The translations under genes and the position numbers were made by a program. From NCBI RefSeq assembly GCF_008704535.1, contig NZ_CP023701.1, positions 5,870,001 to 5,934,000 on the forward strand: a stretch of DNA of 64,000 bases, read 5' to 3'. Numbering within the stretch: the first letter of the stretch is position 1; every line of letters starts with the position of its first letter. The notes below the pieces were generated by a model, which had not been told where the DNA came from, did not search any database, and worked only from the letters and a program-made list of their open reading frames with translations. Source of the stretch: Streptomyces subrutilus. GTDB lineage: Bacteria > Actinomycetota > Actinomycetes > Streptomycetales > Streptomycetaceae. Of this stretch, positions 42,002 through 51,034 are shown in pieces.

Positions 42002-43609
42002 CTATGCCTTGCCGCCCAGCATCTCCTCGACGCGGGCCCGCACGGCCGCGTCGTCCAGACCGCGGATCGTCACCGTGGTACGGCGCCGCAGCACGTCGTC
42101 GACCGTCTCGGCCCACTCGTTGTCCCGGGCGTAGGCGACCTGCGCCCAGATCTCCGGGCCGTCCGGGTGGATCCGCTCGGCCAGCGCCGGGTCCTCGTTG
42201 GCGAGGCGGGCGATGTCGAAGGCCAGCGAACCGTAGTGCGAGGCCAGGTGGCGCGCGGTCAGCGGGTCCATCCGGGTGCCGGGCTCGCGGTCCACGAGCA
42301 GCCGGTGCGCGACCGCGTTCGGGTTCGCGACACCGGGCAGCGCGATCCGGCGGACCAGGGACTTGACCGGCTCCATGTCCTCGGTCAGCGGGCTGCCGGG
42401 GAGCTTGGCCAGCTTGTCCATGACCACCCGGCCGATGTGGCGGTAGGTGGTCCACTTGCCGCCGGCCACCGACAGCATGCCGCCGGCGCCCTCGGAGACG
42501 ACCGTCTCGCGCTTGGCCTTCTCCACGCCGCCGGGGCCGCCGGGCAGCACCCGCAGGCCCGCGAAGGCGTAGGTCATCAGGGAGCGGTCCAGGTCGGCGT
42601 CCTTCACCGAGAAGGCCGCCTCGTCCAGGATCTGCTCGATGTCGGACTCGGTGGCGCGCACGTCGCCCGGGTCGCCCTCGTACACCTCGTCGGTGGTGCC
42701 GAGCAGCAGCTGGTCCTCCCAGGGGAGGGCGAAGGTGATGCGGTACTTGTCGATCGGGGTGGCCATGGCGGCCTTCCACGGCGACGTGCGCTTCATGACG
42801 ATGTGCGCGCCCTTGGAGAGGCGGATCGACGGCAGTGCGTGCTTGTCCTCCATGCGCCGCAGGTGGTCCACCCACGGGCCGGTGGCGTTGAGCACGACGC
42901 GCGCGTCGACACCGAACTCGGTCCCGTCGAGACGGTCCTTGAGCTCGGCGCCGGAGACCCGGCCGCGCGTCATGCGCAGGCCGGTGACCTCGGCGTGGTT
43001 GAGGACGACCGCGCCCGACTCGACGGCCGCGCGGACCGTCATGACGGCGACGCGGGAGTCGTTCATCTGGTGGTCGTAGTAGACCGCGACGGCCTTGAGG
43101 TTGTCCGTCTTCAGGCCCGGGTTGTCGGCGACGGCGCGGGCCGGCGATATCACCTTGCCCATGCCGTCGCCGAAGGCCGAGAGGGCGGAGTAGGCGAAGA
43201 CGCCCGCACCCAGCTTGGCCGCGCCGACCGGGCCGCCCTTGTAGACCGGCAGGTAGAAGGTGAGCGGGTTGACCAGGTGCGGGGCCACGTCCTTGGCCAG
43301 CACCCGGCGCTCGTGGTGGTTCTCGGCGACCAGCTTGACCGCGCCGGTCTGCAGGTAGCGCAGACCGCCGTGGACCAGCTTGGAGGAGGCGGAGGAGGTG
43401 GCGCCGGCGAAGTCGCCGGCGTCCACCATGGCGACCCGCAGCCCCGACTGCGCGGCGTGCCAGGCCACCGAGGTGCCCAGGATTCCACCGCCGATGACCA
43501 GCAGGTCGTACGTGGCCTTCGCCAGCTGCTCACGGGTCTCGGCGCGGCTCGCGTTCGAACCGGCGGTCGGGTGCGCGCCCAGTGCGGGGACGCTCTGCGG
43601 GCTGCTCAT
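42002..43609 (-). CDS. glpD: FAD-dependent glycerol-3-phosphate dehydrogenase/oxidase
   Basis: Oxidises glycerol-3-phosphate to dihydroxyacetone phosphate at the membrane, the last step of glycerol use. The 535-residue protein has the FAD fold LLVIGGGILGTSVAWHAA near residues 35-52, HGGLRYLQ near 80 and the C-terminal regulatory domain. Last gene of glpF-glpK-glpD, 43 nt after glpK. AGGAG eight bases before the ATG. Controlled with the operon by GylR. Confidence 0.96.
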   Translation of the reverse strand: MSSPQSVPALGAHPTAGSNASRAETREQLAKATYDLLVIGGGILGTSVAWHAAQSGLRVAMVDAGDFAGATSSASSKLVHGGLRYLQTGAVKLVAENHHERRVLAKDVAPHLVNPLTFYLPVYKGGPVGAAKLGAGVFAYSALSAFGDGMGKVISPARAVADNPGLKTDNLKAVAVYYDHQMNDSRVAVMTVRAAVESGAVVLNHAEVTGLRMTRGRVSGAELKDRLDGTEFGVDARVVLNATGPWVDHLRRMEDKHALPSIRLSKGAHIVMKRTSPWKAAMATPIDKYRITFALPWEDQLLLGTTDEVYEGDPGDVRATESDIEQILDEAAFSVKDADLDRSLMTYAFAGLRVLPGGPGGVEKAKRETVVSEGAGGMLSVAGGKWTTYRHIGRVVMDKLAKLPGSPLTEDMEPVKSLVRRIALPGVANPNAVAHRLLVDREPGTRMDPLTARHLASHYGSLAFDIARLANEDPALAERIHPDGPEIWAQVAYARDNEWAETVDDVLRRRTTVTIRGLDDAAVRARVEEMLGGKA

Positions 43610-43652
43610 GTCGTTGACTCCTACTTGCTCGTCGCTTGCGCCGGCCGTGCGG

Positions 43653-45179
43653 TCAGCTGGCGTCTTCGTCGTCGACCCAGCCCATGGACCGCTCGACGGC
43701 CTTGAGCCAGCTCTTGTACTCGCGGTCCCGCTGTTCGGCGGACATCCGCGGGGTCCACTCCGCCGCGCGGCGCCAGTTGGCGCGCAGGGCGTCGGTGTCG
43801 GGCCAGAAGCCGACGGCCAGGCCGGCGGCGTAGGCGGCGCCGAGGCAGGTGGTCTCGGCGACCATCGGGCGCACCACGGGGGCGTCCAGGAAGTCCGAGA
43901 GCGTCTGCATCAGCAGGTTGTTGGAGGTCATGCCGCCGTCGACCTTGAGGGCGGCGAGCTCGACGCCCGAGTCCTTGGTCATGGCGTCGGTGATCTCGCG
44001 GGTCTGCCAGGCGGTGGCCTCCAGGACGGCACGGGCGATGTGCGCCTTGGTGACGTACCGGGTGAGGCCGGCGATCACACCGCGGGCGTCGGAGCGCCAG
44101 TACGGGGCGAAGAGGCCGGAGAAGGCGGGCACGAAGTACGCGCCGCCGTTGTCCTCGACCGAGGAGGCCAGCGTCTCGATCTCGGCCGCGGACTTGATCA
44201 GGCCCATCTGGTCGCGCATCCACTGGACGAGCGAGCCGGTGACCGCGATGGACCCCTCCAGCGCGTAGACCGGCTTCTGGTCGCCGATCCGGTAGCCGAC
44301 GGTGGTCAGCAGGCCGCTGTAGGAGTTGATGATCTGGTCACCGGTGTTCATCAGCATGAAGGTGCCGGTGCCGTACGTGGACTTCGCCTCGCCCTCGGCG
44401 AAACAGGTCTGGCCGAAGAGCGCGGCCTGCTGGTCGCCGAGGGCCGAGGCGACCGGGACGCCGGCGAGGACGCCGTCCTTGACGTGCCCGTAGACCTCGG
44501 CGGAGGACTTGATCTCCGGGAGGACGTTGGTCGGGACGCCCATGGACTCGGCGATGCGCTCGTCCCAGGCCAGGTTGTGCAGGTTCATCAGCATGGTGCG
44601 CGAGGCGTTGGTGACGTCGGTGACGTGCACCCCGCCCTCGGCGCCGCCGGTGAGGTTCCAGATGACCCAGGAGTCCATGGTGCCGAAGAGGATGTCGCCC
44701 GCCTCGGCGCGCTCGCGCAGGCCCTCGACGTTGTCGAGCAGCCAGCGGGCCTTCGGGCCGGCGAAGTAGCTCGCCAGCGGCAGGCCGGTCTCGCGGCGGA
44801 AGCGGTCCTGGCCGACGTTGCGGCCGAGCTCCTTGCACAGGGCGTCGGTACGGGTGTCCTGCCACACGAGCGCGTTGTGCACGGGCTCACCGGTGTGGCG
44901 GTCCCACATCACGGTGGTCTCGCGCTGGTTGGTGATGCCGACGGCCTTGACGTCGGCGGCGGTGATCTCGGCCTTGGCGATGGCCCCGGCGACGACCTCC
45001 TGGACGTTGGTCCAGATCTCGGTGGCGTCGTGCTCGACCCAGCCCGGCTTCGGGAAGATCTGCTCGTGCTCCTTCTGGTCGACGGCGACGATGCGGCCGT
45101 CGCGGTCGAAGACGATGCAGCGGGAGGAGGTGGTGCCCTGGTCGATCGCGGCGATGAAGGGGCCGGTGCTGCTGGTCAT
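43653..45179 (-). CDS. glpK: Glycerol kinase
   Basis: Phosphorylates glycerol with ATP to glycerol-3-phosphate. The 508-residue protein is full length, with the FGGY-family opening IAAIDQGTTSSRCIVFDRDG near 9-28, the substrate segment GITNQRETTVMWDRHTGEP near 82-100, and the second FGGY segment (ELAALKVDGGMTSNNLLMQ near 402). 75 nt after glpF. AGGAG seven bases before the ATG. Confidence 0.97.
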   Translation of the reverse strand: MTSSTGPFIAAIDQGTTSSRCIVFDRDGRIVAVDQKEHEQIFPKPGWVEHDATEIWTNVQEVVAGAIAKAEITAADVKAVGITNQRETTVMWDRHTGEPVHNALVWQDTRTDALCKELGRNVGQDRFRRETGLPLASYFAGPKARWLLDNVEGLRERAEAGDILFGTMDSWVIWNLTGGAEGGVHVTDVTNASRTMLMNLHNLAWDERIAESMGVPTNVLPEIKSSAEVYGHVKDGVLAGVPVASALGDQQAALFGQTCFAEGEAKSTYGTGTFMLMNTGDQIINSYSGLLTTVGYRIGDQKPVYALEGSIAVTGSLVQWMRDQMGLIKSAAEIETLASSVEDNGGAYFVPAFSGLFAPYWRSDARGVIAGLTRYVTKAHIARAVLEATAWQTREITDAMTKDSGVELAALKVDGGMTSNNLLMQTLSDFLDAPVVRPMVAETTCLGAAYAAGLAVGFWPDTDALRANWRRAAEWTPRMSAEQRDREYKSWLKAVERSMGWVDDEDAS

Positions 45180-45254
45180 GTGGCTGCTCCTGGCAGGTCT
45201 CTGAGTAGGCGAATCAGGGGGCGGTGCGGATCTTGCGATACGTGCCGGTGCTGA

Positions 45255-46037
45255 TCAGGCGAACGCGATGTTGTACAGACCACCGGCGAGGGCGGCACCG
45301 GCGAGCGGGCCGACCACCGGGATCCAGGAGTATCCCCAGTCGGAGCCGCCCTTGTGCGGAAGCGGCAGCAGGGAGTGGACGATGCGGGGGCCGAGGTCGC
45401 GGACCGGGTTGATGGCGTAGCCGGTCGGACCGCCGAGCGAGAGGCCGATGCCGACGACCACGAACGAGGTGATCAGGACGCCGATGACGCCCAGGCCCTT
45501 GCCGTCGTCCTGGAGCCCCTGGGTCAGGATGGCCAGGACCAGGACGAAGGTGCCGATGATCTCGGTGACGAGGTTCTGGACGGTGTTGCGGATCTCGGGG
45601 CCGGTGGAGAAGATCCCGAGCACCGGGCCCGCCGTGTCGTGCGGGTGCGGGTCCTCCGGGCCGAGCGTGGCGTCGCGGATGTGCTCCGGGTCGGCGAGGT
45701 GGGCCCGGAACTGGCCGTAGTACGTCGCCCACATCAGGACCGCGCCCAGCATGGCGCCGAGCAGCTGGCCCGCGAAGTAGACCGGCACGTCCCCCCACGC
45801 GCCGGTCTTGACGGCTATGCCGACGGTGACGGCCGGGTTGAGGTGCGCGCCGGAGAGCGGTGCGGAGACGTACGCGGCGATCATGACGGCGAAACCCCAG
45901 CCGAAGGCGATCACGAGCCAGCCCGCGTTGCGGGCCTTGGAGCTCTTCAGCGTGACGGCGGCGCAGACGCCACCGCCGAGCAGGGTGAGCAGGGCGGTAC
46001 CGATGGTCTCGCCGATGAAGATGTCGGAGCTGGACAC
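45255..46037 (-). CDS. glpF: Glycerol facilitator (MIP/aquaporin family)
   Basis: Lets glycerol into the cell by facilitated diffusion. The 260-residue protein has six membrane helices and two half-loops: NPA in HLNPAVTVG near 67 and a second motif Asn-Pro-Val (INPVRDLGPR) near 210, where most members have Asn-Pro-Ala. The Asp after Arg marks the glycerol-conducting branch. GTG 46037 was chosen because AAAGGAG lies 8 nt upstream. First gene of the operon; a GylR-type palindrome lies about 130 nt upstream. Confidence 0.93.
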   Translation of the reverse strand: MSSSDIFIGETIGTALLTLLGGGVCAAVTLKSSKARNAGWLVIAFGWGFAVMIAAYVSAPLSGAHLNPAVTVGIAVKTGAWGDVPVYFAGQLLGAMLGAVLMWATYYGQFRAHLADPEHIRDATLGPEDPHPHDTAGPVLGIFSTGPEIRNTVQNLVTEIIGTFVLVLAILTQGLQDDGKGLGVIGVLITSFVVVGIGLSLGGPTGYAINPVRDLGPRIVHSLLPLPHKGGSDWGYSWIPVVGPLAGAALAGGLYNIAFA

Positions 46038-46363
46038 CCGCGACTCCTTTGTCATACGTCCAGGGGTGGGCGGACACCGGGTCCCGCCGGTGGGTCCGCG
46101 CACTCGGTGAGTGCTGCACCGATCCGTGGTCTTGCCACACCCTAACGCGTATTGCCGTTAGGTGTTCGACAATGCCGACCGGTGAACGGCAGTTTTCCGC
46201 CCGGAGGAAGAAGGCGTCAAGGGGTGGCCAGGCCACAATGTCGGATCGTTACCACTCGGTACGATCGCCCAAATCTGGCCATCCGATGGCCGGGATATGA
46301 CGAAAAATGGGCAGGGAGCGGTCAGGCTCCGGCCCGAAAGGCCGTGAAGGGGCCCGGAAGGGC
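46038..46363. other. 326-bp gene-free region: glpF promoter and gylR 3' end
   Basis: Contains the putative GylR operator (46164-46180), a 6+6 bp inverted repeat CCTAAC/GTTAGG (46141-46162) next to it, and, closer to gylR, a short GGCC-based hairpin near 46335-46350 that could be the gylR terminator. No coding frame looks real. Confidence 0.6.
46164..46180. promoter_or_regulatory. Putative GylR operator before glpF
   Basis: The sequence gttcgacaatgccgacc has 15 of 17 bases in common with the site before gylR at 47181-47197, a near-palindrome of form GTTC-rr-CA-w-TG-yy-GAAC. IclR-type regulators bind such sites. Confidence 0.75.
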
Positions 46364-47131
46364 CTAGAACCGGCCTGCGCCGAGATCGCGTGAAACGGCC
46401 CGCGCGCAGTCCCGCACGGACGCCACGAGCGTGCCGCGCGGCTCCCGGGACTCCCCGCAGACCCGCTCCACGGCGCCCGCGACCGCCACCGCGCCGACCG
46501 GCATCCGGCGCCGGTCGTGGATGGGGGCGGCGACGGAGGCGACGCCGTCCCAGGTCTCCTCGACGTCGGACGCCCAGCCGCGCGCCCGGGTCAGGGCGAG
46601 GACCTCCTCGAAGCCGGCGGCGTCGGTCACCGTCCGCGGCGTGAACGCCTCCCGCTCCACCTCCACCACCTGGGTGTGCGCGACCGGGTCGTACGCCGAC
46701 AGCACCTTGCCCAGCGCGGTCGAGTGCAGCGGCTGCATCGCCCCGACCTCCAGCACCTGGCGGCTGTCGTCCGGCCGGAACACGTGGTGCATGATCAGCA
46801 CCCCGCTCTTGTGCAGCACGCCCACGTAGACGCTCTCGCCGCTGGCCCGGGCCAAATCGTCCGTCCAGACCAGGGCGCGGGCGCGCAGCTCGTGCACGTC
46901 GAGGTAGCTGTTGCCCAGGCGCAGCAGCTCCGCGCCGAGCTGGTAGCGGCCGGAGGCCGGGTCCTGCTCCACGAAGCCCTCGGCCTGCAGGGTGCGCAGG
47001 ATGCCGTGCGCCGTCCCCTTGGCCAGGCCGAGGGAGGAGGCCACGTCCGACAGGCCCAGCCGGCGTTCCCCGCCGGCCAGGAGCCGCAGCATCGCAGCGG
47101 CTCGTTCGAGCGACTGGATGTTCCGTGCCAT
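46364..47131 (-). CDS. gylR: IclR-family glycerol regulator GylR
   Basis: Represses the glycerol operon and itself; in S. coelicolor glycerol or glycerol-3-phosphate relieves this. The 255-residue protein has an N-terminal winged helix (LGLSDVASSLGLAKGTAHGIL, near 28-48) and a C-terminal IclR ligand domain (VHELRARALVWTDDLA near 86; GVASVAAPIHDRRRMPVGAVAVAG near 200). ATG opening MARNIQS has AGGAGG seven bases upstream, excluding the longer frame. Located 326 nt upstream of glpF in the same direction, as in S. coelicolor. Confidence 0.95.
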   Translation of the reverse strand: MARNIQSLERAAAMLRLLAGGERRLGLSDVASSLGLAKGTAHGILRTLQAEGFVEQDPASGRYQLGAELLRLGNSYLDVHELRARALVWTDDLARASGESVYVGVLHKSGVLIMHHVFRPDDSRQVLEVGAMQPLHSTALGKVLSAYDPVAHTQVVEVEREAFTPRTVTDAAGFEEVLALTRARGWASDVEETWDGVASVAAPIHDRRRMPVGAVAVAGAVERVCGESREPRGTLVASVRDCARAVSRDLGAGRF

Positions 47132-47180
47132 CGCGCAGCCTCCTGCTGACCTTGCCGTCATTGCTGACCGTGCAAATGTG

Positions 47181-47197
47181 GTTCGACAATGCTGAAC
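47181..47197. promoter_or_regulatory. Putative GylR operator before gylR
   Basis: The sequence gttcgacaatgctgaac is a 17-bp near-palindrome around a central A/T, matching the glpF site. It lies about 50 nt before the gylR start. A related half-site (gatgccgacc) follows at 47208-47217. Confidence 0.75.
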
Positions 47198-47410
47198 AGT
47201 ATCGGTCGATGCCGACCTTTTGCATGGTTGGCCTGCTGTTCGCCGCGATGCGGCCCGGAACACCCCCGGCAGACTCCCCGACACAGAATGCAGTCCGCCA
47301 CATGGGACAAGCCCACCGGGGCCGGGTGCGCCCGGTTACCCTGACCGCGTGCACCCTGGACGCAGAGGGGGTGCAAAGCCGACAGCCGTCGCATCCCAGG
47401 GAGCTGAACC

Positions 47411-50400
47411 ATGGCCTCGTTGCCGAATCCGCCCGCTGACACCCAGACCCGGGCCGATGCCCTTCGGGAGGCGCTGGCCACTCGGGTGGTGGTCGCCGAC
47501 GGGGCGATGGGGACGATGTTGCAGGAGCAGGATCCGACGTTGGAGGACTTCCAGCAGTTGGAGGGCTGCAACGAGGTGTTGAACGTGACGCGGCCGGACA
47601 TCGTGCGCACGGTCCACGAGGCGTATTTCTCGGTGGGTGTGGACTGTGTGGAGACGAACACGTTCGGTGCGAATTTCGCGGCGTTGGCGGAGTATGACAT
47701 TCCGGAGCGGAATTTCGAGCTGTCGCAGGCGGGTGCGCGGATCGCGCGGGAGGTTGCGGACGAGTTCACGGTGTCGACGGGGCGGCAGCGGTGGGTGCTG
47801 GGGTCGATGGGTCCGGGGACGAAGCTGCCGACGTTGGGCCATATCGGCTACGCGAGGATCCGTGATGCGTATCAGGTCAATGCGGAGGGTCTGATCGCGG
47901 GTGGTGCGGATGCGCTGCTGGTGGAGACGACGCAGGACTTGTTGCAGACGAAGTCGTCGATTGTCGGTGCGCATCGGGCGATGGCGGCGTTGGGTGTGTC
48001 GGTGCCGTTGATCTGCTCGGTGACGGTGGAGACGACGGGCACGATGTTGTTGGGGTCGGAGATCGGTGCGGCGTTGACGGCGTTGGAGCCGTTGGGCATC
48101 GACATGATCGGTTTGAACTGTGCGACGGGTCCGGCGGAGATGAGCGAGCATCTGCGCTATCTGGCGCGCAATGCCCGCATCCCGCTCTCGTGCATGCCCA
48201 ATGCCGGCCTGCCGGTCCTGACGAAGGACGGGGCGCATTATCCGCTGGGTGCTCCGGAGCTCGCGGACGCCCAGGAGGGTTTCGTCCGGGAGTACGGGCT
48301 GTCGCTGGTCGGCGGGTGTTGCGGTACGACGCCGGAGCACTTGCGGCAGGTGGTGGAGCGGGTGCGGGGCAAGGAGATCGTGTCGCGGTCGCCGCAGCCG
48401 GAGCCGGGTGCCGCCTCCCTGTACCAGACGGTGCCGTTCCGGCAGGACACCTCGTACATGGCGATCGGTGAGCGGACGAACGCGAACGGGTCGAAGAAGT
48501 TCCGCGAGGCGATGTTGGAGGCCCGCTGGGACGACTGTGTGGAGATGGTGCGCGACCAGATCCGTGAGGGCGCGCACATGCTCGACCTGTGCGTGGACTA
48601 CGTGGGCCGTGACGGTGTCGCGGACATGACCGAACTCGCCGGCCGGTTCGCGACCGCCTCCACCCTGCCCATCGTGCTGGACTCCACCGAGGTCCCGGTC
48701 ATCCAGGCGGGTCTGGAGAAGTTGGGCGGCCGGGCGGTCATCAACTCGGTGAACTATGAGGACGGGGACGGTCCGGAGTCGCGTTTCGCGAAGGTGACGT
48801 CGCTGGCGCGGGAGCACGGTGCCGCGTTGATCGCGTTGACGATCGACGAGGAGGGGCAGGCGCGGAGCGTCGAGCACAAGGTGGCGATCGCGCAGCGGTT
48901 GATCGGGGACCTGACGGGGAACTGGGGGATCCGCGAGTCGGACATCCTCATCGACACGTTGACGTTCACGATCTGCACGGGGCAGGAGGAGTCCCGCAAG
49001 GACGGGATCGCGACGATCGAGGCGATCCGTGAACTGAAGCGGCGTCACCCGGACGTGCAGACGACCCTGGGCCTGTCGAACATCTCGTTCGGTCTGAACC
49101 CCGCCGCCCGCATCCTCCTGAACTCCGTCTTCCTCGACGAGTGTGTGAAGGCGGGTCTGGATTCGGCGATCGTCCATGCGAGCAAGATCCTGCCGATCGC
49201 CCGTTTCGACGAGGAGCAGGTGACCACCGCTCTGGATCTGATCTACGACCGGCGTGCGGAGGGCTACGACCCGCTGCAGAAGCTGATGGCCCTGTTCGAG
49301 GGTGTGAACACGAAGTCGTTGAAGGCCGGCCGGGCCGAGGAACTCCTCGCCCTGCCCCTGGAGGAGCGGTTGCGGCGGCGGATCATCGACGGGGAGAAGA
49401 ACGGTCTGGACGCGGACCTGGCGGAGGCGTTGGAGACGCGTCCGGCGCTGGACATCGTCAACGACACCCTGCTGGAGGGGATGAAGGTCGTCGGTGAGTT
49501 GTTCGGTTCGGGTCAGATGCAGTTGCCGTTCGTGCTGCAGTCCGCCGAGGTGATGAAGACCGCGGTGGCCTATCTGGAGCCGCACATGGAGAAGACGGAC
49601 GCGGACGGGAAGGGCACGATCGTGCTGGCCACGGTCCGTGGCGACGTCCATGACATCGGCAAGAACCTCGTCGACATCATCCTGACGAACAACGGCTACA
49701 ACGTGGTCAACATCGGCATCAAGCAGCCGGTCTCGGCGATCCTGGAAGCGGCGCAGGAGCACCGGGCGGACGTGATCGGCATGTCCGGCCTCCTGGTCAA
49801 GTCGACCGTGATCATGAAGGAGAACCTCCAGGAGCTCAACCAGCGCAAGCTGGCCGCCGACTACCCCGTCATCCTCGGCGGCGCCGCCCTCACCCGCGCC
49901 TACGTCGAACAGGACCTCCACGAAATCTACGAAGGCGAAGTCCGCTACGCCCGCGACGCCTTCGAAGGCCTGCGCCTCATGGACGCCCTCATCGCCGTGA
50001 AGCGCGGCGTCCCGGGCGCCACGCTGCCCGAGCTCAAGCAGCGCCGCGTCGCCAAGCGCGCCGCCCCCGCCCTCCAGGTGGAGGAGCCGGAGGAGCCCGG
50101 CGGCCGCTCGGACACCGCCGTCGACAACCCGGTGCCCACTCCGCCGTTCTGGGGCACCCGCGTCGTCAAGGGCATCCCGCTCAAGGACTACGCCTCCTGG
50201 CTCGACGAAGGCGCCCTCTTCAAGGGCCAGTGGGGCCTCAAGCAGGCCCGTGCGGGCGGGGCGACGTACGAGGAGCTCGTCGAGAGCGAGGGCCGTCCGC
50301 GCCTGCGCGGTCTCCTGGACAAGCTGCACACGGAGAACCTGCTGGAGGCGGCCGTGGTCTACGGCTACTTCCCGTGCGTGTCCAAGGACGAGGACCTGAT

Positions 50401-50923
50401 CATCCTCGACGAGCAGGGCAACGAGCGGACCCGCTTCACCTTCCCCCGCCAGCGCCGCGGCCGCCGCCTGTGCCTCGCCGACTTCTTCCGCCCCGAGGAA
50501 TCCGGCGAAACCGATGTCGTCGGCCTCCAGGTCGTCACCGTCGGCTCGAAGATCGGCGAAGCCACCGCCAGACTCTTCGAGGCCGACGCCTACCGCGAGT
50601 ACCTGGAGCTCCACGGCCTCTCCGTCCAGCTCGCCGAGGCCATGGCCGAGTACTGGCACGCCCGCGTCCGCTCCGAGCTCGGCTTCGCCGGCGAGGACCC
50701 CGCCCAGGTCGAGGACATGTTCGACCTCAAGTACCGCGGCGCCCGCTTCTCCCTCGGCTACGGAGCCTGCCCCGACCTGGAGGACCGCGCCAAGATCGCC
50801 GACCTCCTCCAGCCCGAGCGGATCGGCGTCCACCTCTCCGAGGAGTTCCAGCTCCACCCCGAACAGTCCACCGACGCCATCGTCATCCACCACCCCGAAG
50901 CGAAGTACTTCAACGCACGCTGA
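47411..50923 (+). CDS. metH: Cobalamin-dependent methionine synthase
   Basis: Transfers a methyl group from methyl-tetrahydrofolate to homocysteine through cobalamin. The 1170-residue protein has all four modules: homocysteine domain (zinc Cys pair in GGCCGTTPEH near 302), pterin domain (GERTNANGSKKFREAM near 353), cobalamin domain with the lower axial ligand His747 in DVHDIGKNLV, and the C-terminal S-adenosylmethionine reactivation domain (about 930-1170). Codon choice changes along the gene (see findings). No cobalamin or SAM riboswitch was recognised upstream. Start ATG after CCCAGGGAGCTGAACC. Confidence 0.97.
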   Translation: MASLPNPPADTQTRADALREALATRVVVADGAMGTMLQEQDPTLEDFQQLEGCNEVLNVTRPDIVRTVHEAYFSVGVDCVETNTFGANFAALAEYDIPERNFELSQAGARIAREVADEFTVSTGRQRWVLGSMGPGTKLPTLGHIGYARIRDAYQVNAEGLIAGGADALLVETTQDLLQTKSSIVGAHRAMAALGVSVPLICSVTVETTGTMLLGSEIGAALTALEPLGIDMIGLNCATGPAEMSEHLRYLARNARIPLSCMPNAGLPVLTKDGAHYPLGAPELADAQEGFVREYGLSLVGGCCGTTPEHLRQVVERVRGKEIVSRSPQPEPGAASLYQTVPFRQDTSYMAIGERTNANGSKKFREAMLEARWDDCVEMVRDQIREGAHMLDLCVDYVGRDGVADMTELAGRFATASTLPIVLDSTEVPVIQAGLEKLGGRAVINSVNYEDGDGPESRFAKVTSLAREHGAALIALTIDEEGQARSVEHKVAIAQRLIGDLTGNWGIRESDILIDTLTFTICTGQEESRKDGIATIEAIRELKRRHPDVQTTLGLSNISFGLNPAARILLNSVFLDECVKAGLDSAIVHASKILPIARFDEEQVTTALDLIYDRRAEGYDPLQKLMALFEGVNTKSLKAGRAEELLALPLEERLRRRIIDGEKNGLDADLAEALETRPALDIVNDTLLEGMKVVGELFGSGQMQLPFVLQSAEVMKTAVAYLEPHMEKTDADGKGTIVLATVRGDVHDIGKNLVDIILTNNGYNVVNIGIKQPVSAILEAAQEHRADVIGMSGLLVKSTVIMKENLQELNQRKLAADYPVILGGAALTRAYVEQDLHEIYEGEVRYARDAFEGLRLMDALIAVKRGVPGATLPELKQRRVAKRAAPALQVEEPEEPGGRSDTAVDNPVPTPPFWGTRVVKGIPLKDYASWLDEGALFKGQWGLKQARAGGATYEELVESEGRPRLRGLLDKLHTENLLEAAVVYGYFPCVSKDEDLIILDEQGNERTRFTFPRQRRGRRLCLADFFRPEESGETDVVGLQVVTVGSKIGEATARLFEADAYREYLELHGLSVQLAEAMAEYWHARVRSELGFAGEDPAQVEDMFDLKYRGARFSLGYGACPDLEDRAKIADLLQPERIGVHLSEEFQLHPEQSTDAIVIHHPEAKYFNAR

Positions 50924-50954
50924 CGCGGTCCGTCGTACACTTGTCGGTCCCAAC

Positions 50955-51008
50955 AGGCCGGTCGCCTGTTCCCCGGGTCACACGCCCGAGGGAAGAGGTG
51001 ACCGGCCT
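50955..51008 (+). terminator. Two-part hairpin after metH
   Basis: Outer arms AGGCCGGTC/GACCGGCCT (50955-50963, 51000-51008) enclose a second stem (TTCC-CGGG with CCCG-GGAA, about 50969-50994) and are followed by tcttgt. Position 31 nt after the stop fits a terminator. Confidence 0.6.
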
Positions 51009-51034
51009 TCTTGTCCCTACCGAGAGGCTCGCGC

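Noticed and set aside
43621..46103. Horizontal transfer or mobile element around the glycerol operon
   Set aside because: Gene order matches the usual Streptomyces arrangement, and no transposase, integrase or att-like repeats were seen. The tRNA-Leu at 26807 also shows no adjacent integrase or duplicated 3' end.
47132..47410. Riboswitch before metH (cobalamin, SAM or SAH type)
   Set aside because: No match to the conserved cores I know, such as the cobalamin B12 box or the SAH hairpin with its flanks. Covariance search was not possible.
47336..50953. A 1205-codon open frame antisense to metH
   Set aside because: High G+C makes long antisense frames common. The sense strand carries all MetH modules, and the antisense frame has no ribosome site or recognisable domain.
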